Positions 1 through 7,959 of a stretch of 12,284 nt of DNA are shown piece after piece. Positions within the stretch are counted from its first letter, which is position 1. Every line of letters begins with the position of its first letter. The stretch is from NCBI GenBank assembly GCA_937893735.1, contig CALBGD010000016.1, forward strand, positions 1-12,284, read 5' to 3'. The position numbers were made by a program, and so were the translations under genes. Origin of the DNA: an uncultured Clostridia bacterium. Lineage in GTDB: Bacteria > Bacillota > Clostridia > Oscillospirales > Ruminococcaceae. The notes beneath the pieces were generated by a model that had not been told where the DNA came from, did no database searches, and saw only the letters and a program-made list of their open reading frames with translations.

Positions 1-1069
1 TGCAGAATTCGTCCGTGAGGCACACCAGCGAGTTCCCGCAGCAGTATTTCTCCACCACTTTCCGGATATTCTCCGGGACCGGGTCGGCGGCTGCGGTGTT
101 CTCCATTATGTTGATGTACTCCTCGTAATTAAGCGAGTAGGAATAGCTCTTTACAAACTCCGCAAGCTGTGCGTTGGAGCTTGCCTCGTCACGGCAGGTG
201 CAGCCGCAGCTCTCGCTGAACACCGGCTTATATGGAAGCTCCACGGTGTACGGCGCAAGGCTCCTGTCCTCGTATACCCTGTCCACTATTTCCAGCAGAG
301 TGCTGGCAAGCTGCGCGTCGCTGCGCACGGCAGTGGTGAGTCGCGGTCTGTGATATTTCTCAATGGCTATTCCGTCAAAGCCAGTGACTATAACGTCGTC
401 CGGCACCTTTATTCCGTGTTCACTGAGCTTCAGGCATACCGCCATAGCCATGGTGTCGTTGCAGCAGACGAATGCATCCGGAAGCTCCTCGCCGCTTTCA
501 AAGAACCTGTCCATCACCTCATATGTAGGATTGTCCCAGAAATCGCCGTAATATATGTCGCCGTCCCCGAGGGTAAGCCCGTGCTGCCGCATGATGTCCC
601 GACAGCTTTTTATTCGGGTCTCCGAAAAATCATTTCCCTTGTAACCGGCTATCAGCTTTATCCGGCGGCAGCCGTGCCGTGATATAACGTGCTCCACTAT
701 CTGCCCGAATGTCTCTCCATATCCGAAGGAAATGCAGAATGCCCCCGGCAGCGTGATATCCACTGAGATAAGCGGCACCTTATGCTCCCGGCAGCCCTGT
801 ACTATACGCTCAATTACGGAGCTCTCGTGGATAGACGCGGGAATTATTATCATCGCGTCCAGCATATCGTAATTTATCAGGCTGAATATCGAGGATTCGC
901 CGTCGTTGCTGCCAGAGCTGTAATACATATCCCCGAAGCACTGGAATATCAGCATTCGGTATTTTTCGCCGGATTTAACGATCTCCGCAAGGCCGTCGAG
1001 CACCGATTTGGTGATGTCCTTATTTGCCGCCGCGCAGCATATTCCGACCGTCCTGACGCTGTTCAGCAA
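1..1069 (-). CDS. LacI-type periplasmic-binding-fold sensor protein, no HTH, C-terminus missing (partial)
   Basis: The gene runs off the left edge; 356 codons are visible. The start is a TTG (1069-1067) placed 7 bases after GGAGG (1078-1082), with an in-frame stop upstream. Residues 1 to about 285 follow the LacI/GalR sugar-binding fold: a first strand (RTVGICC) at residues 6-12, and the typical segment around 199-233 with NDTMAMAV, KVPDDV and VTGFDGI. The protein begins directly at the first strand of this fold, so the usual N-terminal helix-turn-helix is absent. A Cys-rich SCGCTC stretch follows at 287-292, then about 60 residues of a new region before the edge. In Clostridia, proteins with this layout often carry a C-terminal signalling domain such as GGDEF; that is family knowledge and cannot be seen here. 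There is no signal peptide, so a cytoplasmic sugar or nucleoside sensor is the best guess. It has its own sigma-A-type promoter. The ligand is unknown. Confidence 0.8.
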   Translation of the reverse strand, partial: MLNSVRTVGICCAAANKDITKSVLDGLAEIVKSGEKYRMLIFQCFGDMYYSSGSNDGESSIFSLINYDMLDAMIIIPASIHESSVIERIVQGCREHKVPLISVDITLPGAFCISFGYGETFGQIVEHVISRHGCRRIKLIAGYKGNDFSETRIKSCRDIMRQHGLTLGDGDIYYGDFWDNPTYEVMDRFFESGEELPDAFVCCNDTMAMAVCLKLSEHGIKVPDDVIVTGFDGIAIEKYHRPRLTTAVRSDAQLASTLLEIVDRVYEDRSLAPYTVELPYKPVFSESCGCTCRDEASSNAQLAEFVKSYSYSLNYEEYINIMENTAAADPVPENIRKVVEKYCCGNSLVCLTDEFC

Positions 1070-1108
1070 ATTCCACACCTCCCTTGAAGTATATTAACTC
1101 ATGGTTTT

Positions 1109-1137
1109 ATTTTAACATATATTGCTTAAAAATTCAA
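1109..1137 (-). promoter_or_regulatory. Sigma-A-type promoter of the LacI-type sensor gene
   Basis: On the minus strand there is TTGAAT at 1137-1132, a 17-base spacer, and TAAAAT at 1114-1109, in an AT-rich gap. The predicted transcript would start near 1102, leaving a leader of about 33 bases that contains AAGGGAGG ahead of the TTG start. No operator-like palindrome is evident in the leader. Confidence 0.75.
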
Positions 1138-1168
1138 GAGCCTGTAAACAACTCACAGTATATTTTTT

Positions 1169-3097
1169 CTATTTTCGGCGTTCCCTGTCATAAAGCCGCT
1201 TCTCAAAGCAGCCGTATGTGAACGATATCGCAAGCAGCGTCACGCCAAAACCAATGAACATCAGCGTCCTGCCCACCGCGTCCATTCCGGAGAAATCGAA
1301 CAGGAACAGCTTTGCCGAGGAAAACAGCGCCAGCGCCAGACCGAACCGCCGCAGCAGCGCGTTCCTTTTTGCGAAGCCTATGCCTATCCACGCCGCCGCA
1401 GTCAGCAGATAGACTATGCTGATGACGCAGCTTGTGAACGCCGCCCAGCCGTTGACCCCAAGCACCACAGTCAGGGTCATAAGCCCGTAGAACGAGGTCA
1501 CCAGCCCCACCGCCCGCGCGAATTTCGGAGCCAGCGACTTTATTCGCAGAGCCATATCCAGCGCCGCCAGCACTGAGGCGATATTCACCGCGCAGTATGC
1601 TGTCACGGCGATAAGCCCTCCGCCGCTGCGGTTTGCCGTGAAGTTCGCCGCCAGAAGCATACACATTCCGAATGAATAGAGCGCAAGCGAGGCTCCCGCA
1701 GAAGCGCCCTTCCGCAGGAACTTAAGCTTCCCCGCTGCGAATCCCAGCAGCATCCATATCGCCGCGACAAGCAGATTTTCGTACAGCCTGTCAGCGGAGG
1801 AATCCAGCGCCGGGATAAGCTTTTGCGTAATAATGTACACGCCGAAGAATCCTGTGTTGAACAGCACTCCCACGGAATAGAACTGGAAGCCAAGTCCGCG
1901 CCTGCCTTTAAGTGCAAACGCCGCCATAAGAGCGATCCAGAGCGCCGCATTCAGCACAAACGCAGCCGTGCGCGCTCCAGAATGTCCCCACTGAGTGACC
2001 CTGTCGAAAAGGAACAGAAGCTCCGCAAATGTAAGCGCGCCATAGCCCCAGCCGCGAAGAAGCTTCCTGCCGGAAAACAGCCCCGCAGCAGCGACAGCCG
2101 TCGCGAATACATGGAATATCATGTACGACCACACCGCCGGAAACAGCCGCAGAATGGACAGCGCCAGCGCCGTCAGCAGCAGATTTATCAGCACCCCGCA
2201 CGCGCGGCTGCGGCTGCCCGTCCTGTTCACGAAGAACATGATGCAGACCACATAGACCGCCGCCAGCAGCAACGAGGAAACTCCCGCCTCAACGCGCACG
2301 GACATCAGGAAAAATGTGGGCATTATGAGCGCCAGCCCCTCCGGAATGATCAATAAAGCTGTCTGCGCCCCGGTCATACGTCCGTTTGTTTCCAGGCTGT
2401 CTAGGAGCGCTCCGCCCGCGTAGACGGCTCCCGCCGCAATAATGAACACCGTTGCATATATCCCGGAGAGTTCGTCCATGAAGATGTAGATTCCCATGCC
2501 CCTGTCCACAGTGCAGAGATATATCCCCTCATAGAATATCAGTCCGGCAGCCACAAACTGCGGCGAAGAAAAGCCGAATTTTCGGCATATCAGCGCATTA
2601 CCGGCGTGGAGCGCCACAAGAAGCACTCCGCTGAGCAGATATCCCACTTGTGAAGCTGCGGTCATCATCGTCAGCATTGCGCCGACAGCCGTGATTATCA
2701 GCAGCGTGCGCGACCTGTACCGCACTGCCAGCAGAAGCCCCGCGAGGGCGGTCAGCCCTCCTATCAGCAGAGCCCAGTCCCCGGTGCAGCGCAGCCCGAA
2801 TCTTCCGGACATCATCGCGATGAACAGCTCCGAAATCCCGCCAAATATCAAAGTATTTCCGAACACCAGCGAGCCTTTTTTCCGGAATACCCCGCCGAGG
2901 AACACCATAACCGCGCCCAGCGCGAGGATCATCGCCAACCGCAGCCATTCGGCGATAACTCCTCCGGACACCGCCGAAAACGCGATAACGCCGATGATTA
3001 TAAAAATAACGCCTATCTTGCTGAGGATATTCAGTCCCACGAACATCTCGCCGCCTGACGGCGAGCCGCTCTGCTTCTGAGAATGATTTTCGCTCAT
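1169..3097 (-). CDS. DUF2339-type polytopic membrane protein
   Basis: 642 residues from the ATG at 3097. This start is chosen because GGAAGGGAG sits 7 bases upstream. The reading frame stays open further upstream to 3346, but that stretch covers a terminator and the coding end of the M23 gene. After a short hydrophilic N-terminus (MSENHSQKQSG) the protein is almost entirely hydrophobic segments joined by short Arg/Lys-rich loops, with clearly more than fifteen potential membrane spans. The C-terminal block LFLFDFSGMDAVGR followed by LMFIGFGVTLLAISF matches the hallmark end of DUF2339 (COG5373) membrane proteins. The biochemical function of that family is unknown. This copy lacks the long N-terminal coiled-coil or soluble part seen in many relatives. 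No promoter is apparent between the upstream terminator and the start, and no terminator follows the stop, so its transcript may run into the sensor gene downstream. Confidence 0.85.
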   Translation of the reverse strand: MSENHSQKQSGSPSGGEMFVGLNILSKIGVIFIIIGVIAFSAVSGGVIAEWLRLAMILALGAVMVFLGGVFRKKGSLVFGNTLIFGGISELFIAMMSGRFGLRCTGDWALLIGGLTALAGLLLAVRYRSRTLLIITAVGAMLTMMTAASQVGYLLSGVLLVALHAGNALICRKFGFSSPQFVAAGLIFYEGIYLCTVDRGMGIYIFMDELSGIYATVFIIAAGAVYAGGALLDSLETNGRMTGAQTALLIIPEGLALIMPTFFLMSVRVEAGVSSLLLAAVYVVCIMFFVNRTGSRSRACGVLINLLLTALALSILRLFPAVWSYMIFHVFATAVAAAGLFSGRKLLRGWGYGALTFAELLFLFDRVTQWGHSGARTAAFVLNAALWIALMAAFALKGRRGLGFQFYSVGVLFNTGFFGVYIITQKLIPALDSSADRLYENLLVAAIWMLLGFAAGKLKFLRKGASAGASLALYSFGMCMLLAANFTANRSGGGLIAVTAYCAVNIASVLAALDMALRIKSLAPKFARAVGLVTSFYGLMTLTVVLGVNGWAAFTSCVISIVYLLTAAAWIGIGFAKRNALLRRFGLALALFSSAKLFLFDFSGMDAVGRTLMFIGFGVTLLAISFTYGCFEKRLYDRERRK

Positions 3098-3129
3098 ATC
3101 AGAACTCCCTTCCAGACCAGTTTCTGTCC

Positions 3130-3168
3130 AAAAAAACGCTGAACAAGCGGGTGCTTTATTCAGCGTTT
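3130..3168 (-). terminator. Intrinsic terminator after the M23 peptidase gene
   Basis: On the minus strand, a perfect 10-bp stem, AAACGCTGAA (3168-3159) with TTCAGCGTTT (3143-3134), closes a 15-base loop. The loop itself can form an AAGC/GCTT mini-stem. The Ts of the 3' arm continue into a run of seven (3136-3130). The stem begins 15 bases after the TAA of the M23 gene. It lies between that gene and DUF2339, so it should separate them transcriptionally. Confidence 0.9.
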
Positions 3169-3183
3169 CGTGATTATTTGCTT

Positions 3184-4530
3184 TTATACGTATTCGTAGC
3201 CGTAGCTGAACGGGTCTACCGCCGTACCGTTTACACGTGTCTCGAAGTGCAGGTGGTTTCCCGTTGACCAGCCGGTGGTGCCGACATATCCGATAACGTC
3301 GCCCTTGTTCACCGTCTGACCTGCCGTCACGGTGACTCCGCTGCAATGCGCGTATACGGTGGAAAGTCCGCCGCCGTGGTCGATGATGATGTAGTTACCG
3401 AAGCCGCCGTGCGAGCCGCCGTCGCCGTAAGCTGTGATGATGGTGCCGCCCTGCGCCGCGTAGATGTTCTTGCCGCCTATGCCCGCATTTCCGACGTCAA
3501 TGCCGTAGTGCGTCCTGTTCATCGGGGCATCCCAGCCAAAGTAGGTGGTTATGTACTGGAGGTTGCTGTCAAGCGGCCATCTGAAGCCGTCCGAGCTGTA
3601 AACCGGGGCGCCGCTGTTCTCGCGCTGCTTCTCCCGGATAAGCTCCTTAATAGCCTCGTTGATAGCTTCAACTTCCTCCTGCGAAGCGTTCACCTCGCTC
3701 TGTATCTGGTTCACCTGATTCTGGAGGCTCTGGCTCTTGCTTGCGATATCCGCGATATCCTGCGTGCGCTCCTGCGCTATGCCCTGTACCTCCGTCTTTT
3801 TGTCCTCAAGGTCGCTGAGCTCCTGCTCGAGCGCTTTCTTTTTATCAAGGAGGTCCGCCTTGTCGCTGTTGAGCTTCGCAATGTCGGATTCTAGCCCAGT
3901 GATTAGGTCCTGCTGATGATGTATGTCGTCCAGCAGACCGTTCATGAAATCAAGGTTCTGGCTGCTTATATTCTGGATAACGTCAACGTAGGTAAAGAAA
4001 TTGTACCAGTCGTCCGAGCCCTCCAGCAGCGGGAGCGTGTCGGAGGTATTGTTCATGTACAGCGCGCGTATCAGCTTTGAAAACTTCTGGAGATTCTGCT
4101 TGTTCTGCGCTTCTAATTCCGCGATATCGTCCTTGGTCTTGTCTATCTCGGCCTCTTTTTCTGCGATATCCTGCTCAACGAGGTATATCTCGTTCTCCTT
4201 GGCGGCGACCTTTTCCTGCTGGGTGGTTATCAGCCTGCCATAAGTGCTTATCTCATCGTTTATGCCGACAAGCTGCTGTTCAAGCAGGGTCTGCTGATAA
4301 TCGTTCGCCTCCACGATGTCGCTGAGATTGCCTATCTGCTGCTGGCGCTCCTCGTTCTGCGCCTTTATGCGCTCCGCCTTCTGCTCCAGCTCTGCGATCT
4401 CCTGATCGTAGTCCTTGGTGTCCGCGAAGGCTCCGCCCCCGCTGACCATCACCGGAGCCGCAGCCGCGGCTATCGCCGTCATCACTGCGCAGGCCCTGCG
4501 TAGTATTCCTTTCATTAACTTATTCCCCAT
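3184..4530 (-). CDS. Secreted coiled-coil M23 peptidase (EnvC/NlpD-like murein hydrolase)
   Basis: 448 residues; start ATG at 4530 with AAAGGGG 8 bases upstream. A second Met at residue 6 is a weaker alternative. Residues 1-36 form a signal peptide (basic MGNKLMKGILRR, hydrophobic Ala-rich core, cleavage likely after AFA at 34-36). Residues about 38-300 are charged heptad-like coiled coil rich in E, Q, K and L, interrupted near 150-200. Residues about 317-445 are a Peptidase_M23 (LytM) domain. The zinc and catalytic residues are all visible: H341 and D345 (HYGID), H395 (YAH), and H426 and H428 (HLHFE). It is therefore predicted to be an active metallopeptidase cutting peptide crosslinks in peptidoglycan, unlike E. 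coli EnvC, whose LytM domain is degenerate. The coiled coil suggests control by a membrane partner such as FtsEX, which is inferred from EnvC and PcsB. It has its own strong promoter and terminator, so it is probably monocistronic. Confidence 0.92.
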   Translation of the reverse strand: MGNKLMKGILRRACAVMTAIAAAAAPVMVSGGGAFADTKDYDQEIAELEQKAERIKAQNEERQQQIGNLSDIVEANDYQQTLLEQQLVGINDEISTYGRLITTQQEKVAAKENEIYLVEQDIAEKEAEIDKTKDDIAELEAQNKQNLQKFSKLIRALYMNNTSDTLPLLEGSDDWYNFFTYVDVIQNISSQNLDFMNGLLDDIHHQQDLITGLESDIAKLNSDKADLLDKKKALEQELSDLEDKKTEVQGIAQERTQDIADIASKSQSLQNQVNQIQSEVNASQEEVEAINEAIKELIREKQRENSGAPVYSSDGFRWPLDSNLQYITTYFGWDAPMNRTHYGIDVGNAGIGGKNIYAAQGGTIITAYGDGGSHGGFGNYIIIDHGGGLSTVYAHCSGVTVTAGQTVNKGDVIGYVGTTGWSTGNHLHFETRVNGTAVDPFSYGYEYV

Positions 4531-4574
4531 GAGTAAAACCCCTTTGCCATTTGAACATATGCTGTTTCTTTATC

Positions 4575-4590
4575 CGCCGAAAAATCGGCG
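4575..4590 (-). other. 5'-leader stem-loop of the M23 peptidase mRNA
   Basis: A perfect 6-bp GC-rich stem, CGCCGA with TCGGCG, closes a four-base TTTT loop on the minus strand. It lies about 6 bases after the predicted transcription start and is followed by GATAAAG rather than a T-run, so it is not a terminator. Hairpins at the extreme 5' end of an mRNA often protect against decay; that role is an inference here. Confidence 0.55.
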
Positions 4591-4602
4591 CTTTATACAA
4601 TA

Positions 4603-4632
4603 ATTATACACCATTCCGACACATTCTGTCAA
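4603..4632 (-). promoter_or_regulatory. Strong sigma-A-type promoter of the M23 peptidase gene
   Basis: Both hexamers are perfect consensus: TTGACA at 4632-4627 and TATAAT at 4608-4603, separated by 18 bases. It sits just downstream of the sbcC terminator and drives a leader of about 65 bases. High constitutive expression is expected. Confidence 0.88.
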
Positions 4633-4640
4633 GCGCTGCC

Positions 4641-4672
4641 AAAAGGAAAAAACTCCTTTTCACAGTTTTTTC
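4641..4672 (-). terminator. Terminator region after sbcC
   Basis: It starts 5 bases after the sbcC TGA. On the minus strand GAAAAAACT (4672-4664) pairs with AGTTTTTTC (4654-4646), a 9-bp stem with a 9-base loop, followed by CTTTT. A second, mutually exclusive hairpin uses AAAAGGA (4660-4654) and TCCTTTT (4647-4641) around a 6-base loop. The stems are AT-rich but the position and T-tracts fit an intrinsic terminator. The same sequence also presents a T-run on the plus strand. Confidence 0.7.
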
Positions 4673-4677
4673 AGAAC

Positions 4678-7600
4678 TCACGCCTCCCCGTCCTCGGAGA
4701 GCATACCGTCAACATATGTGGAGATAACGCTCCCCTCGTCGCGCGTTTTCCTTACCTCGATACGGTTGGCGCTGAAGCGCTGCTTCAGCGCGTCCACATG
4801 GGAAACTATGCCTATTGTACGGTTCTGGCTGCTGAGGCTGCTTATCACGTCTGCGGCTATCTTTGCGCTTTCATTGTCTAGGGAGCTCAGTCCCTCGTCC
4901 ACGAACAGCATTTCCGAGGAGTGCCCCGCGCACCTGCTGACGGCGTACTCCGAGAAGCCCAGCGCCAGCGCGAATGAGGCAACGAACCTCTCGCCGCCGG
5001 AAAGCGTGCCCACCGGGCGCCACACCGTTTTCTTTATCCTGAGCTTATCCAGCACATAGAGATTCAGCCCGGAGGTCACGGTATGTCCGTTGGACACAGC
5101 GCTCAGCGAAAGCTCGTACCGCCCCTGTGACATTTTGTCGAGGTACTTGTTCGCGTAATTCAGCACCTGCTGGAACTTTCTCATCTGGACATAGATTTCA
5201 AGCGACAGCTTTTCGTTTGGCTCCTTGGAATCCTTTCTGGATTTCGCGTCTGCGGGCTTTTCCGCTTCCCTGTCGTCCACGGCGCTTGCTATGCTCTGTA
5301 TTATCTCAGCCTTGTGCTTTATCTCCGCGTACTTTTCGATGTTCTCCGAAACAGTCCTTATGCAGTCCTCGCAGGAGGATATTCCTGTCACATAGCCGTC
5401 CCTTATCGTTTTCAGCTCCTCGGTCTTTTCCTTTATCTCGGCGCTTCTGGCGTTGAAATCGTCCAGCTTCCGCTTCTCGCGGCTGCCGGATATCTTGCCT
5501 GCACGCTCCTTTTCGACAGTGACTGCATTGCTGTAATCGGAGCGCCAGCGGCTCACGCGCCCGCTGGTGTCGGCGATGGTGCGCTCGTCCCGGAATGAGC
5601 TTTTCAGCTCCGCGATGTCCGAGAAGCCTTTCTGGGCGAGTTTCTCCATTAACGCCGCCTGCGCCGCCGAAATGCTCTCCGCAAGCTTTCCGCACTGCTC
5701 CGTTTTCTCGCCAAGGGAGCTCTTTGCCGCCGAATTACGGTTCACCGCCTGAGTATACCTTTCGTCCGCTTTCCGCTTGGATTCCGCTATTTCCTGCGCC
5801 GCAGAATTTTTCCCGTCTATGGCGGTGCAGATATCCTGCTCCTTGCGGTCGCCGATGTCGCGGCTCTTTTCCTGCCGCAGCGCTGTTTTGGACGCGATAT
5901 CCCGGCTGAGCTGCTGTATCGTTTCCCCGAGCTTTCCGATATCATCTTCCAGCTTGGCTATATCCGCTTCAAGCGCGGCTCTCCGCTCCGCAAGGGAATC
6001 AAGCGCACCGCGCGCGGCACTGCATTTATTCACCTGCTCCTGCGCCGCCGTGATTTCCCCGGAAAGCCCGCCGATGAACTCTGCCGCCGATTTCTCCGCG
6101 CCGCTCTCCGGCATTTCCGCGCCGATAACGCTCCTGTATTTCTCAGCCGCCGCAGAGCCCAGGGAGTTCTGCTCCGCTTCCATTTCGCCCAGCTTCTCCC
6201 GGAGCCCGTCGCGGGTCTGCACCGCCTCGCTCAGCTTCTCCTGAGCCCGCTCGACAGCCGACCACTCCGTGACGTCCGTAAGAGAGGCATGGTCGGGCTC
6301 CTCGGTTATCTCCCTGTGGCAGACAGGGCACACGCTGCCTATCTTCAGGTCCTTTGCGATGGCAAGAGCCGCGTCATGATGGTATTTCATCAGCACGGTG
6401 CGGTAGGCTGTATCCTCCGCTTCGGCAGCTTTCTCAGCTTCTGCGGTTTCGGCTCTCAGCTTTGCCGCCGCCTTTGAGATCCTGCCGAGCCTTTTCAGAC
6501 TCTCCAGCAGTGATTCAGCGCCGGATTTACTCTTTCTGAGCGCGTCAAGGCTGCCCTGCGCCGTCTCCAGCCGCGCGGAAAGCTCCCGGTTGAGCTCTAT
6601 GCTCTCAACGCATTCTGCGAGCGCATTTTTCTGAGAGCGCTTATGCTCCTCCATTCCGGAGAGCTCCTCCTGCGCCTGCTTCATCTGCTTTGTAAGCTGG
6701 TCTGTCTCGGAGCTTATCTGCTGGACCTCCCGGACTTTCGGCAGCAGCTTTGTCAGCTCGTTCACCTCGCTTATCAGCTTCTCACGCTCGGCGCTGCGGG
6801 AGTCCGCATTGTTCTTTTCCTCCAGCGCGGCGGATTCCGCCTGAGCCGCCTGAGCCGCTTCGCTGCGGGCTTTCAGCAGTGCGCTGTCCGCTTCGGATTT
6901 GCTCGCATTCAGCCGCTCCCACGCGGAGTACTCCGGGCGCACCCTTTCGGCTTCCTTCCAGACGGAAAGCTCCTTTTCGAGCCGGGACACCTGCTCTTCC
7001 TCGCCGATGAACTTTTCCAGAGCCAGCCGCGCAGCCTCCCACTCCTCGATGTTCCGGTTGGCGTGTATTACCTCGTTTCGCGCCTTTTCATTGTCGATAA
7101 GCTGGTTGTTAAGCTCCTCTATCTGCCCGTCTATGGATTTCCTGACGGCTGTCCTTTCAGCGCGCAGCTTCTCTATCTCTGCGATGAGCTCCTCCGCGTT
7201 TTCCGTGCGGTATTCTCCCTCTATGCCAAGCTCCCTTCCGGTTTTCCCGATGATGTCGTCAAGCGACTTTTTGTCCTTTGAGAGCCTGTTCTTCCACGAC
7301 TTTATAACGGTCTCATAGTCCTGATATATCTTCGTGTCGAATATCGGGCGGAGCGTACCGCGCCTTTCCGCCGTGTCCTCGTTGAGGAATTCGTCGAACT
7401 CTCCCTGTGCCAGCATGGATATCTGCCTGAAATTATCCGCGTCAAAGCCTATGATGGAGGGTATCGCGCTCTTTACGTTCTGCTTTCCGGAAGCAACTAC
7501 CGTCCACTTGTCCGCAGATTCCTGCTTAAGAAGTATCGTGCTCGCCTTGCCCACGTCCACCCACGGGTTGGAGTATGTGGTGGCGCTGGAGGATTTGGAG

Positions 7601-7959
7601 CCCCTCTTTGCGCGGGTCTTTTCCTCGTCTATCTGGGTTATCCCGCTGAATTCCGAGGGAGAACGGCTGATAAAGTACCGCTCCGTGCCGTTGCCGCCGT
7701 TAACGGTGAACACAAGCTGTACATAGCTCTCATCGTTGGGCTTGGCGTCCTGATTGCGGAGCGTCCCCATGTTCTCCTGACGGAGCGAGCCGCACGCCTT
7801 GTCGAAAAGCGCGAAGCATATCGCGTCGAATATCGTGGTCTTTCCCGCGCCGATATCGCCGGAGATAAGGAACACCCTGCCCCTGTACTTGTCGAACCTG
7901 ATACGCTGATATTTCGCGTAAGGTCCGAACGCGCACATTCTCAGCTCTTCTATTATCAT
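4678..7959 (-). CDS. sbcC: SbcC, Rad50-type ATPase subunit of the SbcCD nuclease
   Basis: 1093 residues, close to the usual SbcC length. With SbcD it forms an ATP-driven nuclease that opens DNA hairpins and trims blocked or protein-bound double-strand ends during replication and repair. Visible motifs in order: Walker A GDIGAGKTT at 34-42, Q-loop AQGEFDEF around Q185, a long coiled coil from about 215, zinc hook CPVC with C544 and C547 at its apex, a returning coiled coil to about 910, signature LSGGERF from 986, Walker B MLFVDEG with D1021 and E1022, D-loop SLD near 1026-1028, and H-loop IVSHVD with H1054. All ATPase elements are intact. The ATG overlaps the sbcD stop codon as ATGA, and GGAGG lies 6 bases before it, so the two genes are translationally coupled. 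A terminator follows immediately. Confidence 0.96.
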   Translation of the reverse strand: MIIEELRMCAFGPYAKYQRIRFDKYRGRVFLISGDIGAGKTTIFDAICFALFDKACGSLRQENMGTLRNQDAKPNDESYVQLVFTVNGGNGTERYFISRSPSEFSGITQIDEEKTRAKRGSKSSSATTYSNPWVDVGKASTILLKQESADKWTVVASGKQNVKSAIPSIIGFDADNFRQISMLAQGEFDEFLNEDTAERRGTLRPIFDTKIYQDYETVIKSWKNRLSKDKKSLDDIIGKTGRELGIEGEYRTENAEELIAEIEKLRAERTAVRKSIDGQIEELNNQLIDNEKARNEVIHANRNIEEWEAARLALEKFIGEEEQVSRLEKELSVWKEAERVRPEYSAWERLNASKSEADSALLKARSEAAQAAQAESAALEEKNNADSRSAEREKLISEVNELTKLLPKVREVQQISSETDQLTKQMKQAQEELSGMEEHKRSQKNALAECVESIELNRELSARLETAQGSLDALRKSKSGAESLLESLKRLGRISKAAAKLRAETAEAEKAAEAEDTAYRTVLMKYHHDAALAIAKDLKIGSVCPVCHREITEEPDHASLTDVTEWSAVERAQEKLSEAVQTRDGLREKLGEMEAEQNSLGSAAAEKYRSVIGAEMPESGAEKSAAEFIGGLSGEITAAQEQVNKCSAARGALDSLAERRAALEADIAKLEDDIGKLGETIQQLSRDIASKTALRQEKSRDIGDRKEQDICTAIDGKNSAAQEIAESKRKADERYTQAVNRNSAAKSSLGEKTEQCGKLAESISAAQAALMEKLAQKGFSDIAELKSSFRDERTIADTSGRVSRWRSDYSNAVTVEKERAGKISGSREKRKLDDFNARSAEIKEKTEELKTIRDGYVTGISSCEDCIRTVSENIEKYAEIKHKAEIIQSIASAVDDREAEKPADAKSRKDSKEPNEKLSLEIYVQMRKFQQVLNYANKYLDKMSQGRYELSLSAVSNGHTVTSGLNLYVLDKLRIKKTVWRPVGTLSGGERFVASFALALGFSEYAVSRCAGHSSEMLFVDEGLSSLDNESAKIAADVISSLSSQNRTIGIVSHVDALKQRFSANRIEVRKTRDEGSVISTYVDGMLSEDGEA

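Noticed and set aside
1142..1160. CTGT and ACAG half-sites downstream of the DUF2339 stop, considered as a terminator
   Set aside because: The stem is only 4 bp with a long loop and no T-run follows, so it cannot be supported.
3098..3346. An 83-residue N-terminal extension of the DUF2339 protein
   Set aside because: It would cover the terminator and the coding end of the M23 gene, is hydrophilic and Arg-rich with no family match, while the internal ATG at 3097 has a good ribosome binding site.
6643..7281. A 212-codon plus-strand open frame inside sbcC
   Set aside because: It is antisense to the SbcC coiled coil and is Leu-rich only because the coding strand is rich in Glu and Lys-type codons read in reverse; no start signals.
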